This document shows, piece by piece, positions 33,600 to 41,880 of a stretch of 64,000 bases of DNA. The first letter of the stretch is position 1. The number at the start of each line of letters is the position of its first letter. Position numbers and translations under genes: made by a program. Source of the DNA: WTKD01 sp965243525. Its GTDB lineage: Bacteria; Spirochaetota; Spirochaetia; WTKD01. The stretch is taken from assembly GCA_965243525.1 (NCBI GenBank), contig OZ251568.1:1116001-1180000 (forward strand), given 5' to 3'. The notes below the pieces were generated by a model. It saw only the letters and a list, made by a program, of their open reading frames with translations. It had not been told where the DNA came from and did no database searches.

Positions 33600-35030
33600 A
33601 TGGCAAAATTTTCAGTAAGCACTACAAGGAAGCTCGACGTTGCCATAGACTACAGTATGAAAACGCCGCTTAGATTTCTGTCACCCCGCATTCGATTTCT
33701 TGCTCTACGTCATTTTCGCATCGCGATCCCCATTTCCTTGCAGACCCTATTACAATTTTTGGTGCATACCACAGATACCCTAGTGGTTGGACAACTTGGA
33801 GAAGTGGAATTAGCCGGCATCACCATCGCCGGGCAGGTCTTTTTCGTATTCATCTTATTTTTGTTTGGTATAAGCAGTGGAGCCTCCACGGTGTTCAGCC
33901 AATATTGGGGAAATAAAGCAATTGTATCGATGCAGCGAACATTTGGCTTTGTGGTGAGCATCGCTTGCTTGGGAGGGCTATTGTATTGGATCGGGGTGGG
34001 GTTATTTGGACTGCGTTTTTTATCTCTGTTTTCACAAGATCCAATGGTGCACAGCATCTCGAAGCGGTATCTTTCAATCGTGTTGATTTCGTACCCTTTG
34101 CAAGGAATATCAACGGCAATTATCAGTTTGTTCAAATCGACTGAACGTTCTAACAAGGTGCTCCCTATAATATTTTTGACAATCATCATCAACATCGCTC
34201 TTGATATTGTTTTGGTTTTTGGATTGTTGGGATTGCCACGTATGGGCGTTGCGGGTTCTGCAATTGCCACAGTTATCGCAATCAGCATTCAGGTAATTTG
34301 GCTAACGGCATTACTTTTCAGCAAGAAAAATCCTATCCTCATCCGACTACGCATTTGCTTTCAGTGGAGCAAAGCATTGGTTCGACAAATCATCAAGGTT
34401 ATAGCTCCAGTTGTTGCCAATGAGATTGGGTTTGCTTTTGGGCACATTCTCTATTTCATCGTGATAGGGTGGTATGGCACAGAAACAATTGCTGCATATA
34501 ACATCATGCTTTCGGTATACGACATCCTCTTGGTGGGATGCTTTGGATCCGGCGAGGCAAGCACAGTCATTGTTGGAAAACTAATTGGATCCCAGCGATA
34601 TCGCTCCTTGGAAAGGTATCTTCGATTCCTTGGGGTCTTTGTGGTTATTTTTAGCGGCGTAATGGTAGGTATTGGAGCAGCAGTTTCACCGATGATTCCG
34701 CAGCTCTTTGCAATCGGAGATTCCACAAAAAGAATGGTCACCTTCATGATTTTGGTGTCATCTCCCTTTTCGATGATCGGTGTCATGAATCTACATCTAG
34801 TTACCGGGGTGTTTCGAGGCGGTGCAGACACAACTTATGCGATGTTGTTGGAACTCGGCACGCTATGGCTTATCGGTGTTCCGCTTACCTTTTTTATAGG
34901 TAGTGTTTTTGATGTTTCGGTATACATTATTTTTGTGTGTGTCGGAAGTGAAGAAATAATTCGTCTGAGCCTTAGTCTTCGCAGATTACATACAAAAAAA
35001 TGGATCAAGCGCATCAGTCATTACGATTAG
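33600..35030 (+). CDS. MATE family efflux transporter (copy 1)
   Basis: 476 residues (or 457 from an ATG at 33657, which aligns with the start of the second copy at 36741). About twelve hydrophobic segments. MATE proteins export cationic compounds by sodium or proton antiport. Family blocks LVVGQLGEVELAGITIAGQ, GISSGASTVFSQYWG, LPRMGVAGSAIATVIA and the second-half TGVFRGGADTTYAM are all visible. A paralogue at 36741-38102 shares these blocks closely. Confidence 0.92.
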   Translation: MAKFSVSTTRKLDVAIDYSMKTPLRFLSPRIRFLALRHFRIAIPISLQTLLQFLVHTTDTLVVGQLGEVELAGITIAGQVFFVFILFLFGISSGASTVFSQYWGNKAIVSMQRTFGFVVSIACLGGLLYWIGVGLFGLRFLSLFSQDPMVHSISKRYLSIVLISYPLQGISTAIISLFKSTERSNKVLPIIFLTIIINIALDIVLVFGLLGLPRMGVAGSAIATVIAISIQVIWLTALLFSKKNPILIRLRICFQWSKALVRQIIKVIAPVVANEIGFAFGHILYFIVIGWYGTETIAAYNIMLSVYDILLVGCFGSGEASTVIVGKLIGSQRYRSLERYLRFLGVFVVIFSGVMVGIGAAVSPMIPQLFAIGDSTKRMVTFMILVSSPFSMIGVMNLHLVTGVFRGGADTTYAMLLELGTLWLIGVPLTFFIGSVFDVSVYIIFVCVGSEEIIRLSLSLRRLHTKKWIKRISHYD

Positions 35031-35162
35031 GATGCAACTGAATGAGGGTGGGGTGACTGAAATAGCATATTTTTAGATAGAAATAATAAGAAAATAGTCT
35101 GATGCCTCTACGTACGTGTATCGCTCATTGACGACAGCAATCTTTGGAAGATATAGTAGAGT

Positions 35163-35612
35163 ATGCCTGAAAATCTTGCAGTGTTGTGGCTCATCGTGGG
35201 CACGATACTATTAGTTTTGGAATTTGTCGTACCAGGAGTTGTTCTTCTTTTCTTTGGTATCGGCGCATGGGGAGTGATGGCGGTGGTCTATTTTTTCGAC
35301 ATTCCCTTTGTATGGCAACTAATTATATTTCTTGGTATATCTCTCATAAGTCTGTTCTTTTTGCGAAAATGGGTTATGCAAATTCTGCATCGCACCCCAA
35401 AGACCGATGCAGAGAACAGCATCGTAACAAAGGATTACATAGGGAAAACAGTGATCACCCAAGAAATTGTCAATGAACAGAAAGGAAGCGTTGCCTTTCA
35501 AGGCAGCTATTGGCAAGCACGCATACAAGAGGCAGGAGAAGCGATTCCAAGTGGAACGCGAGTGCGTATTGTAGCGGTTGAAACCACGATTTTTATTGTA
35601 GAAAAAGTTTAG
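35163..35612 (+). CDS. NfeD family membrane protein (short form)
   Basis: 149 residues: three hydrophobic segments in residues 8-75 and a C-terminal OB-fold domain (IGKTVITQEIV...GSYWQARI...GTRVRIVAVE). Short NfeD proteins work with stomatin-like proteins in membrane-domain organisation. It precedes the SPFH gene by nine bases and is surely in the same operon. Confidence 0.93.
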   Translation: MPENLAVLWLIVGTILLVLEFVVPGVVLLFFGIGAWGVMAVVYFFDIPFVWQLIIFLGISLISLFFLRKWVMQILHRTPKTDAENSIVTKDYIGKTVITQEIVNEQKGSVAFQGSYWQARIQEAGEAIPSGTRVRIVAVETTIFIVEKV

Positions 35613-35621
35613 GAGAGGAAT

Positions 35622-36560
35622 ATGTTCACTTATTTTTTTAGTTTTGGAACCTTGGCGGTAATTGCGCTTGGGCTTGTGATTATTATCGCAATTATTCGAG
35701 GAATTCGGGTTATCCCTCAGCGAACTGCTTATATTATCGAGCGTTTAGGGAAGTATAAAGGAACATTGAACGCAGGATTTCATATTTTGTTTCCTTTTAT
35801 CGACAAAGTTGCATACAAACATACTCTGAAAGAGGTGGCAATCGATGTTCCCTCACAGATTTGTATCACAAAGGATAACATCGCCGTTGAAGTTGATGGA
35901 TTGCTCTATGTGCAGGTTATCGATCCCATGAAGGCATCGTATGGGATTGAGAATTATATCTTTGCATCGACGCAGTTGGCACAAACAACGATGCGAAGCG
36001 TTATTGGGAAATTGGAACTTGATAAATCTTTTGAAGAGCGTGAAACGATTAACGCACAAATCGTTGCTGCAGTTGATACCGCATCAGACCCTTGGGGGGT
36101 GAAGGTAACCCGATACGAGATAAAGAATATCGTCCCACCACAGAGCATCAAGGACGCCATGGAAAAGCAGATGCGTGCTGAACGTGAAAAACGAGCGGTC
36201 ATTGCAGAATCAGAGGGAAGCAAGCAGGCAAAGATTAACATCGCCGAAGGAGATCGCCAGGAAATGATTTCTCGTTCTGAAGGAGAAAAGCAAAAGCGTA
36301 TCAACGAGGCACAGGGACGAGCTGAAGAGATTAAGGAGATTGCATTTGCAACTGCGACAGGTATACGTGAAATTGCAAACTCGATTCAGGAAAAGGGCGG
36401 AAGTGAAGCAGTCAATTTGCGAGTTGCTGAGCAGTATATCACCGAATTTGGAAAATTGGCACAAACAAACAACACGCTTATCATCCCTGCGAATATGTCT
36501 GATGTTTCAGGAATGATTGCAACGGCAATGAAGGTTATAAAGAAATCAACGGATAAATAA
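35622..36560 (+). CDS. SPFH / stomatin-like protein (QmcA type)
   Basis: 312 residues. One N-terminal membrane segment (residues 4-27), then the band-7/SPFH domain (RGIRVIPQRTAYIIERLGKY to about residue 200), then a charged coiled coil rich in E/K/A/R (EKQMRAEREKRAVIAESEG). Such proteins form large membrane-bound rings that organise membrane proteins and proteases. Start has AGGAGAGG upstream. Paired with the NfeD gene. Confidence 0.95.
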   Translation: MFTYFFSFGTLAVIALGLVIIIAIIRGIRVIPQRTAYIIERLGKYKGTLNAGFHILFPFIDKVAYKHTLKEVAIDVPSQICITKDNIAVEVDGLLYVQVIDPMKASYGIENYIFASTQLAQTTMRSVIGKLELDKSFEERETINAQIVAAVDTASDPWGVKVTRYEIKNIVPPQSIKDAMEKQMRAEREKRAVIAESEGSKQAKINIAEGDRQEMISRSEGEKQKRINEAQGRAEEIKEIAFATATGIREIANSIQEKGGSEAVNLRVAEQYITEFGKLAQTNNTLIIPANMSDVSGMIATAMKVIKKSTDK

Positions 36561-36570
36561 TAATTTTGTT

Positions 36571-36595
36571 AGTGGAGCTAACTCAAAGCTCCACT
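36571..36595 (+). terminator. Hairpin behind the NfeD-stomatin operon
   Basis: Nine-base perfect stem AGTGGAGCT / AGCTCCACT with a seven-base loop, 11 bases after the stop codon of the SPFH gene. There is no T-tract after it, so it may protect the 3' end rather than stop transcription by itself. Confidence 0.6.
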
Positions 36596-36740
36596 GACAG
36601 ATGAGAATATTTGAATTTGCCTGTGAGCAGCGTAGAAGCCTATTATGGCGCGGCTGTCTAGATGCCAAATTCGTAGATCTGATTAGACGTACCACATACT
36701 CTTGATTGACAACACAGAAGCAGGTGTGCGAGGCTAAGTA

Positions 36741-38102
36741 ATGAAATTACGATCTGTCCATCCCCTCACTCGCATTCTCGCCGCACGACATCTCCGCCTT
36801 GCAGTACCGATCTCTTTGCAAATTCTGCTTCGATTTCTCATTCAATTTATCGATAACATCGTGGTTGGGCAGCTTGGCGAAACTGCAATTGCGGGAGTTG
36901 CAATCTCTAACCAATTGTTTTTCTTGTTTATTCTATTTTTGTTCGGTATAGGGAGTGGATCATCCACCATGCTCAGTCAGTTTTGGGGACAAAAAGAGTT
37001 AAAAGGCATTCGCAAAACACTTGGTTTTGCCGGAGTGGTGTCTTTTGCTGGATCGGTTCTGTTCTGCATTGTTGTTGGGTTATTTACAATAGACATTTTG
37101 AAAATGTACTCAGCCGAGCCTGCGGTAGTGCAAACCGGTGCGGGATATCTTCGCATTGTCATGTTTTCATACCCATTTCAAGCACTTTCCTTTGTATTGG
37201 TGACAGGATTTCGATCAATCGAGCGTGCAGGAGTGATGTTTCCGGTTGTATTAGGATCAGTACTTTTAAACATCTTTTTAGACATCGTCATGGTATTTGG
37301 CTTTCTTGGATTTCCAGCGATGGGAGTCAATGGTTCAGCCTTGGCGACGGTCATCACTATGGCACTGCAATTTGGAGTCATTGTTCTTATCTTGTTTGGA
37401 ACGGACAATCCAATCAGAGGACCGATTGCTGAATTTTTTCAATGGACCGTAAAACAGGTCAAACAATTCGTTCGAGTTGTATCTCCGGTTGTCATCAATG
37501 AAGTTGTGTGGTCTTTGGGAACAACCATGTACTTTATTGTTTTTGGAAGAATGGGAACAGAAGTTATCGCTGCATTCAATATTTCTTCGTTGTTGTATCG
37601 ATTTGTCTTGGTTGGATGCATAGGATCAGCACAGGCGAGCACTATCTTGGTAGGAAAAATGATTGGTGAGAAGAAAACAAAAACTCTCAGGGTCTATATA
37701 AAAAAATTACTTCCTGCCTCAGTGATTATTGCAACCCTGTTCATCGGTATGTTGTGCTCCTTTGCGTGGTTGATCCCCAACGCATTTAATATTCTTGATT
37801 CCACAAAGCAATTGTTGAGTCTAGCGGTTCTTGCCCTCGCTCCCTTGTTTGTATTGCGTATTATTAATATGCACATAATTATTGGGGTATTACGCGGTGG
37901 AGCAGACACAATGTTTGCAATGTACACTGAAACAGGATCAATTTGGCTTGCTGGAGTTCCTTGTGCCTTTATATTTGGATGGGTATTACAATTGCATCCA
38001 GCGGTGGTCATGCTTGGGTTGGCGCTCGAAGAAGTTGCAAAAATATTTATAGGATTACACCGGCTTCGCAACGATGCGTGGATAAAAAAGATTCACGCCT
38101 AA
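36741..38102 (+). CDS. MATE family efflux transporter (copy 2)
   Basis: 453 residues, about twelve membrane segments. Clearly a close relative of the protein at 33600-35030: VVGQLGETAIAGVAISNQ, GIGSGSSTMLSQFWG, FPAMGVNGSALATVIT and IGVLRGGADTMFAM align with the first copy without gaps. The pair looks like an older tandem duplication now separated by the NfeD-stomatin operon. Substrate unknown. Confidence 0.93.
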   Translation: MKLRSVHPLTRILAARHLRLAVPISLQILLRFLIQFIDNIVVGQLGETAIAGVAISNQLFFLFILFLFGIGSGSSTMLSQFWGQKELKGIRKTLGFAGVVSFAGSVLFCIVVGLFTIDILKMYSAEPAVVQTGAGYLRIVMFSYPFQALSFVLVTGFRSIERAGVMFPVVLGSVLLNIFLDIVMVFGFLGFPAMGVNGSALATVITMALQFGVIVLILFGTDNPIRGPIAEFFQWTVKQVKQFVRVVSPVVINEVVWSLGTTMYFIVFGRMGTEVIAAFNISSLLYRFVLVGCIGSAQASTILVGKMIGEKKTKTLRVYIKKLLPASVIIATLFIGMLCSFAWLIPNAFNILDSTKQLLSLAVLALAPLFVLRIINMHIIIGVLRGGADTMFAMYTETGSIWLAGVPCAFIFGWVLQLHPAVVMLGLALEEVAKIFIGLHRLRNDAWIKKIHA

Positions 38103-38162
38103 AACTTCGGCGTTAAGGAGATTTGCACGCTCAGCTGAGTCTAAATAGTAGTGATGGTGTTT

Positions 38163-39068
38163 CTATACTGATTTTTTTGAAGATAGAGCAGATTTTCTTT
38201 CACGTAACAGCGGAATAAGCTCCATAATTACGACTCCCCCTACAACAAGAGCACCTCCGAGTATCTCACGAGAGCTCATAACCTGCGCCCCCAACATGAA
38301 TGCTATCAAGGCTGCAAAAACCGGTTCCAATGCATAGATTGTTGTTGCTCGCACAGGACTCGTTCGATTCTGAAAGCGAACTTGAATAGACAGAGAAACA
38401 GTGGATCCTAAACTTACGAGATAAGCAAGCGCAATGATTCCTCGTGAACTCAAAGAAAAACGAGGTGTTTCAAAGAGAAATATAAAAGGAATATTGATGA
38501 CAGCAACCGTTGCAAAAACCCAAAACATAAACAGCCAAAAATTTTTGAGCTGGGGCAATTTGTCAAGATAAATGATATAAAAGGGAAAGATCAGCGAGCT
38601 GAGTATCATTGCAATTTCTCCCCAGGAGATTTGGAGTGCACCGCTGCTGAGGTCCAAAGATAAGAATGCCACGCCAATAATAGCACAGACAATTCCGATG
38701 GCACTGGATTTTTCGATTTTTCTTTTTAACAAAAGCAGTTGTAAGGGAGGAATGAAAATAGCATAGCTATATGCGATGAATGCTCCACGGCCGGCTGGAA
38801 GGAGGTTGAGAGAAATATTCTGCAAGCTAATGGCAACCGAAAAAAGTGCTCCAAGGATAATTGCCCACCGAAAGGGAATCGTTCGTATTGAGAATGAGCG
38901 ACAGCCAATTAAGCAGAGCAATGCTGCAAGGCTAAACCGAATCGTTGTAAGGAGAATGGGAGAAATATCGTTCATGATCACTTGAGATACATAGAACGTT
39001 GATCCCCATAATACAGTGAGAACAACAAGCATGGCATCGGCACCGTGCTTGGTATCATAGAATCGCAT
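38163..39068 (-). CDS. EamA/DMT family transporter (RhaT/PecM type)
   Basis: 301 residues with ten hydrophobic segments forming two EamA repeats. N-terminal block VLTVLWGSTFYVSQVIM and the second-repeat ALEPVFAALIAFMLGAQVMS with GGALVVGGVVIME are typical. Members export metabolites or amino acids; the substrate cannot be told. Convergent with the MATE gene. Confidence 0.92.
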   Translation of the reverse strand: MRFYDTKHGADAMLVVLTVLWGSTFYVSQVIMNDISPILLTTIRFSLAALLCLIGCRSFSIRTIPFRWAIILGALFSVAISLQNISLNLLPAGRGAFIAYSYAIFIPPLQLLLLKRKIEKSSAIGIVCAIIGVAFLSLDLSSGALQISWGEIAMILSSLIFPFYIIYLDKLPQLKNFWLFMFWVFATVAVINIPFIFLFETPRFSLSSRGIIALAYLVSLGSTVSLSIQVRFQNRTSPVRATTIYALEPVFAALIAFMLGAQVMSSREILGGALVVGGVVIMELIPLLRERKSALSSKKSV

Positions 39069-39331
39069 AAATTAGTGTAAATCTTTCCCGCATAAGGGTT
39101 AATAGATGAATTGATGTCATTGAATATCAGAAGTCAAAATATAACGGTGGGTATCAGAGAAGAAATTTATAAAGAGACTGCCATAATAATTGTATTGCAT
39201 ATGGTGAATGGGAGAGTTTCCAAAACGTTGTAATAATTCATCTGAAGCTGTTTACACCAAGGTGTCCTATTGCACCATAATTTCTCTATACTAAATAACT
39301 TTTTTCTAATATAGTTAAGTATTGTCGAGAT
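39069..39331. promoter_or_regulatory. Divergent intergenic region between transporter and lipoprotein genes
   Basis: AT-rich, 263 bases between divergent genes, so it must hold promoters for both sides. No clear operator or RNA gene is seen. Confidence 0.35.
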
Positions 39332-39811
39332 ATGAAAAGGTTTTTTGTCTTATTTATTTTCTTTCTTTTTGTAAGTTGTTATGATGGGCTTTCAATTTCT
39401 CCAAAACTCTTCAGTGGAGCTGAGAGGATTACCCGGACCCTACTTGATAACATAAAAGATGGCATCGGCAACGATTCCTATCATGATGCTTTAAATAATG
39501 ATAGTCCTGATGCTGGTATGTTGTTCGAAATAGAGTATCCTGACGGAGTGTACATGCCAGATTTCGTTACACAACCCCAAAGTTGTTCATTTTCGGTTCA
39601 ATATATTTACATGGACCAGGGAGTTGTACCACCAAAAGAGAGAAATGAGAAGGTCGTATTTCTTGGGACTGTTGTTGTTCCAGATCCAAATGATGCTCGT
39701 AAGATTCAATGTATAGCTTCTCTGAGCGAGATGAATGATCGCAGAAATCATCTAATAAATCTTTCTCATGATCTCGTTGGTGAACCAACCAAATCCATCG
39801 ATATATTTTAG
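39332..39811 (+). CDS. Small lipoprotein of unknown function (copy 1)
   Basis: 159 residues. Signal peptide MKRFFVLFIFFLFVSC with a lipobox-like FVSC, so Cys16 is probably lipidated and the protein anchored in a membrane. The mature part has two cysteines, in SCSFSVQYIYMD and QCIASLSEM. The protein at 40029-40484 has the same layout and is presumably a paralogue. I do not recognise the family. Confidence 0.7.
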   Translation: MKRFFVLFIFFLFVSCYDGLSISPKLFSGAERITRTLLDNIKDGIGNDSYHDALNNDSPDAGMLFEIEYPDGVYMPDFVTQPQSCSFSVQYIYMDQGVVPPKERNEKVVFLGTVVVPDPNDARKIQCIASLSEMNDRRNHLINLSHDLVGEPTKSIDIF

Positions 39812-40028
39812 CAATAGTTAACTGATCAATCGAGATCACGAGTGCGCATGTGTTTCACTGGTGGGGATATATACGTTCGTTACGAACGCGCAAAATTATT
39901 TCAAGCAGCATCATATTTCTAATTTTTGTAAATGTCATATTTTTTGCTATATTATGTATAAACGATAGTAATTTTTGCATGCTGTAAGGCAAATTGCATA
40001 GATCATTCATTATCGTGTAGTCGTTGTT

Positions 40029-40484
40029 ATGAGACGTATAAGAAGTTTTTGTTATCTTTCCTTTTTGCTCTTTTTTGTTGGGTGTTCCGATGTTCTTTTT
40101 GTTTCCGGAATCGTATCGCAATCGTATGTTTTTTACAATACCATCAGGTTTAATGACGAAAATCGGTTTATGTCTTTGGATGAAACGAATGCAAACCTCC
40201 CTTTATTTGATGTGAAGACCGCTCCCTCTCAGCCCTTGCTCACTTTTCAAAGAACTCTTGGAATATATTCATGTAAGCTGAAAGTTACCTATGTGAATGA
40301 CAATCATATTGAACAAGAATTTGTGATTCCTGGATCATTTGATCTAAATTCAGATCGAACAGCCAGATGCATCGCTGCTACCGATGGAATGCTTGAAAAT
40401 GTACCAGTGATTCTCGAAATTATAAGAGGAACTGGTTCTGTTATGGGAAGAATTCCAATAGTGAAATTTACTCCTAGATACTAA
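40029..40484 (+). CDS. Small lipoprotein of unknown function (copy 2)
   Basis: 151 residues. Signal peptide MRRIRSFCYLSFLLFFVGC with lipobox FVGC. Two cysteines of the mature part lie in SCKLKVTYVND and RCIAATDGM, at the same spacing as in the protein at 39332-39811, including a VVPDPND / PGSFDLN turn between them. Probably the result of a local duplication. Family not recognised. Confidence 0.7.
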   Translation: MRRIRSFCYLSFLLFFVGCSDVLFVSGIVSQSYVFYNTIRFNDENRFMSLDETNANLPLFDVKTAPSQPLLTFQRTLGIYSCKLKVTYVNDNHIEQEFVIPGSFDLNSDRTARCIAATDGMLENVPVILEIIRGTGSVMGRIPIVKFTPRY

Positions 40485-40651
40485 GAGCCACACAATAGTT
40501 AAATATTCATTTGCGTTCAAACAAAAATGTTCTAAAGATTCTTCAGCAATCAGAAATTTTGCCTCTGGCATGCTTGGGTGACCCTTACAAGGTGAAGCAA
40601 CGTGCCACTTCTCTACATTGTTTGAACCATAGTACTATAGACATATCTTTT

Positions 40652-40739
40652 GGAGAGGTGACCGAGTGGCTGAAGGTGAACGCCTGGAACGCGTTTGTAC
40701 TCTAACCGGGTACCGGGGGTTCGAATCCCCCTCTCTCCG
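40652..40739 (+). tRNA. tRNA-Ser (anticodon GGA)
   Basis: 88 bases. Acceptor stem GGAGAGG pairs with TCTCTCC (one G-U), discriminator G as usual for serine. Anticodon stem AACGC/GCGTT with loop CTGGAAC, anticodon GGA. Long variable arm typical of tRNA-Ser; T stem GGGGG/CCCCC with loop TTCGAAT. CCA is not encoded. The region behind it carries genes that look acquired. Confidence 0.97.
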
Positions 40740-40900
40740 TCAGCATCTGTTAACAAGGTTTTAATCTTTAGGGTGCAGATATCAACTCAACAGAGCTGGT
40801 TTATTATCGATCTCAATGTCAGATTTTTCAGAAATGATGCGTTTGAAAATACGTTTGAGTGCAAAAACGATAATCAAAGATTGAAAAACAGTGTTCTTGC

Positions 40901-41860
40901 CTAAGTTTTGGCCAAGGATTTCAATTGTTGACAAACTTGCTCTGATTTTTTTCTGGCTTGAGGGCTAAAGCGGGTTACAGAAATAAATCCATGCATACAG
41001 TGTTCAAAGTGTTGATGCACAAGATCCACCCCGGTTTGTTCCAAGGCTCTGGCATAAGCAAGACCTGGGTCACGTAAAGGATCAAATTCCACAGTGATCA
41101 AGCAGGTTTTAGGACTCTGCGCTAAACTCTGGCTTAATGGAAGATTGACTAAGGATGACTCGGGCTGTGTTGATCCTTGCAGGTGATGATAGTGAAACAA
41201 GGCCATTAAATCGGTGGTTAGGAGCAAGTCTCGATTAAATTCCTGGTTAGACTGATAATCAGAGCGCTGATTCACCATGGGATAGAGCAGCAACTGATAA
41301 TTAGGTTTGCGCTGTGAATGAATTTCCAGCGACTGTTGCTCTGATTCCAAACCAATCAATGCTGCCAAATAAGCCCCGGCACTATCCCCTGCAACACCCA
41401 CTTTCTGCATATCAAGCCCCCATTCTTGACCATGCTGATGAATGGCATTCCAGGCTTGAATGGCATCGATTAGGGGCTGGGGGTATTTGACCTCTGGAGC
41501 ACGTCGATACTCCACCGAAACCACAGTATGTTGACCATGGTGGGCTAGATGTCGACAAAAAGCATCGTGGCTGTCTAGGCTGCCGATAACACAACCGCCA
41601 CCATGAAAATACACCAGGGTAGCTAGGGGCTGGGTTTCAGCTTGGTATATTCTGAGTTTTATTTTGTGTTTTGAATCAGCTGTGGGCAGAGATATATTCT
41701 GTACGCGTCGCATTTTTAGCCTAGGCAAGCCACAAAGAAGGTCCAGGATTTGATAACTGGCTCGTAATAGCCATAGCGGCATTTTGTCTGGCCTCAACAA
41801 GGCATAGATCAGCTTTGCTATTCTTCGCTGTTGTTTTTCCAGTTGGGCAAAATTCGACAT
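40901..41860 (-). CDS. Alpha/beta hydrolase, hormone-sensitive-lipase type esterase
   Basis: 319 residues. The oxyanion motif YFHGGGCVIGS lies near residue 83-93 and the nucleophile Ser is in GVAGDSAGAYLAAL near residue 155; Asp in EFDPLRDPG and His in HCMHGF complete the triad. The protein is rich in Gln and His and its codons favour CAG, unlike its neighbours, and it resembles esterases of gammaproteobacteria such as Acinetobacter. Together with its place behind a tRNA gene this suggests transfer. Confidence 0.9.
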   Translation of the reverse strand: MSNFAQLEKQQRRIAKLIYALLRPDKMPLWLLRASYQILDLLCGLPRLKMRRVQNISLPTADSKHKIKLRIYQAETQPLATLVYFHGGGCVIGSLDSHDAFCRHLAHHGQHTVVSVEYRRAPEVKYPQPLIDAIQAWNAIHQHGQEWGLDMQKVGVAGDSAGAYLAALIGLESEQQSLEIHSQRKPNYQLLLYPMVNQRSDYQSNQEFNRDLLLTTDLMALFHYHHLQGSTQPESSLVNLPLSQSLAQSPKTCLITVEFDPLRDPGLAYARALEQTGVDLVHQHFEHCMHGFISVTRFSPQARKKSEQVCQQLKSLAKT

Positions 41861-41880
41861 TTATTTCATGCTAGATTGAA

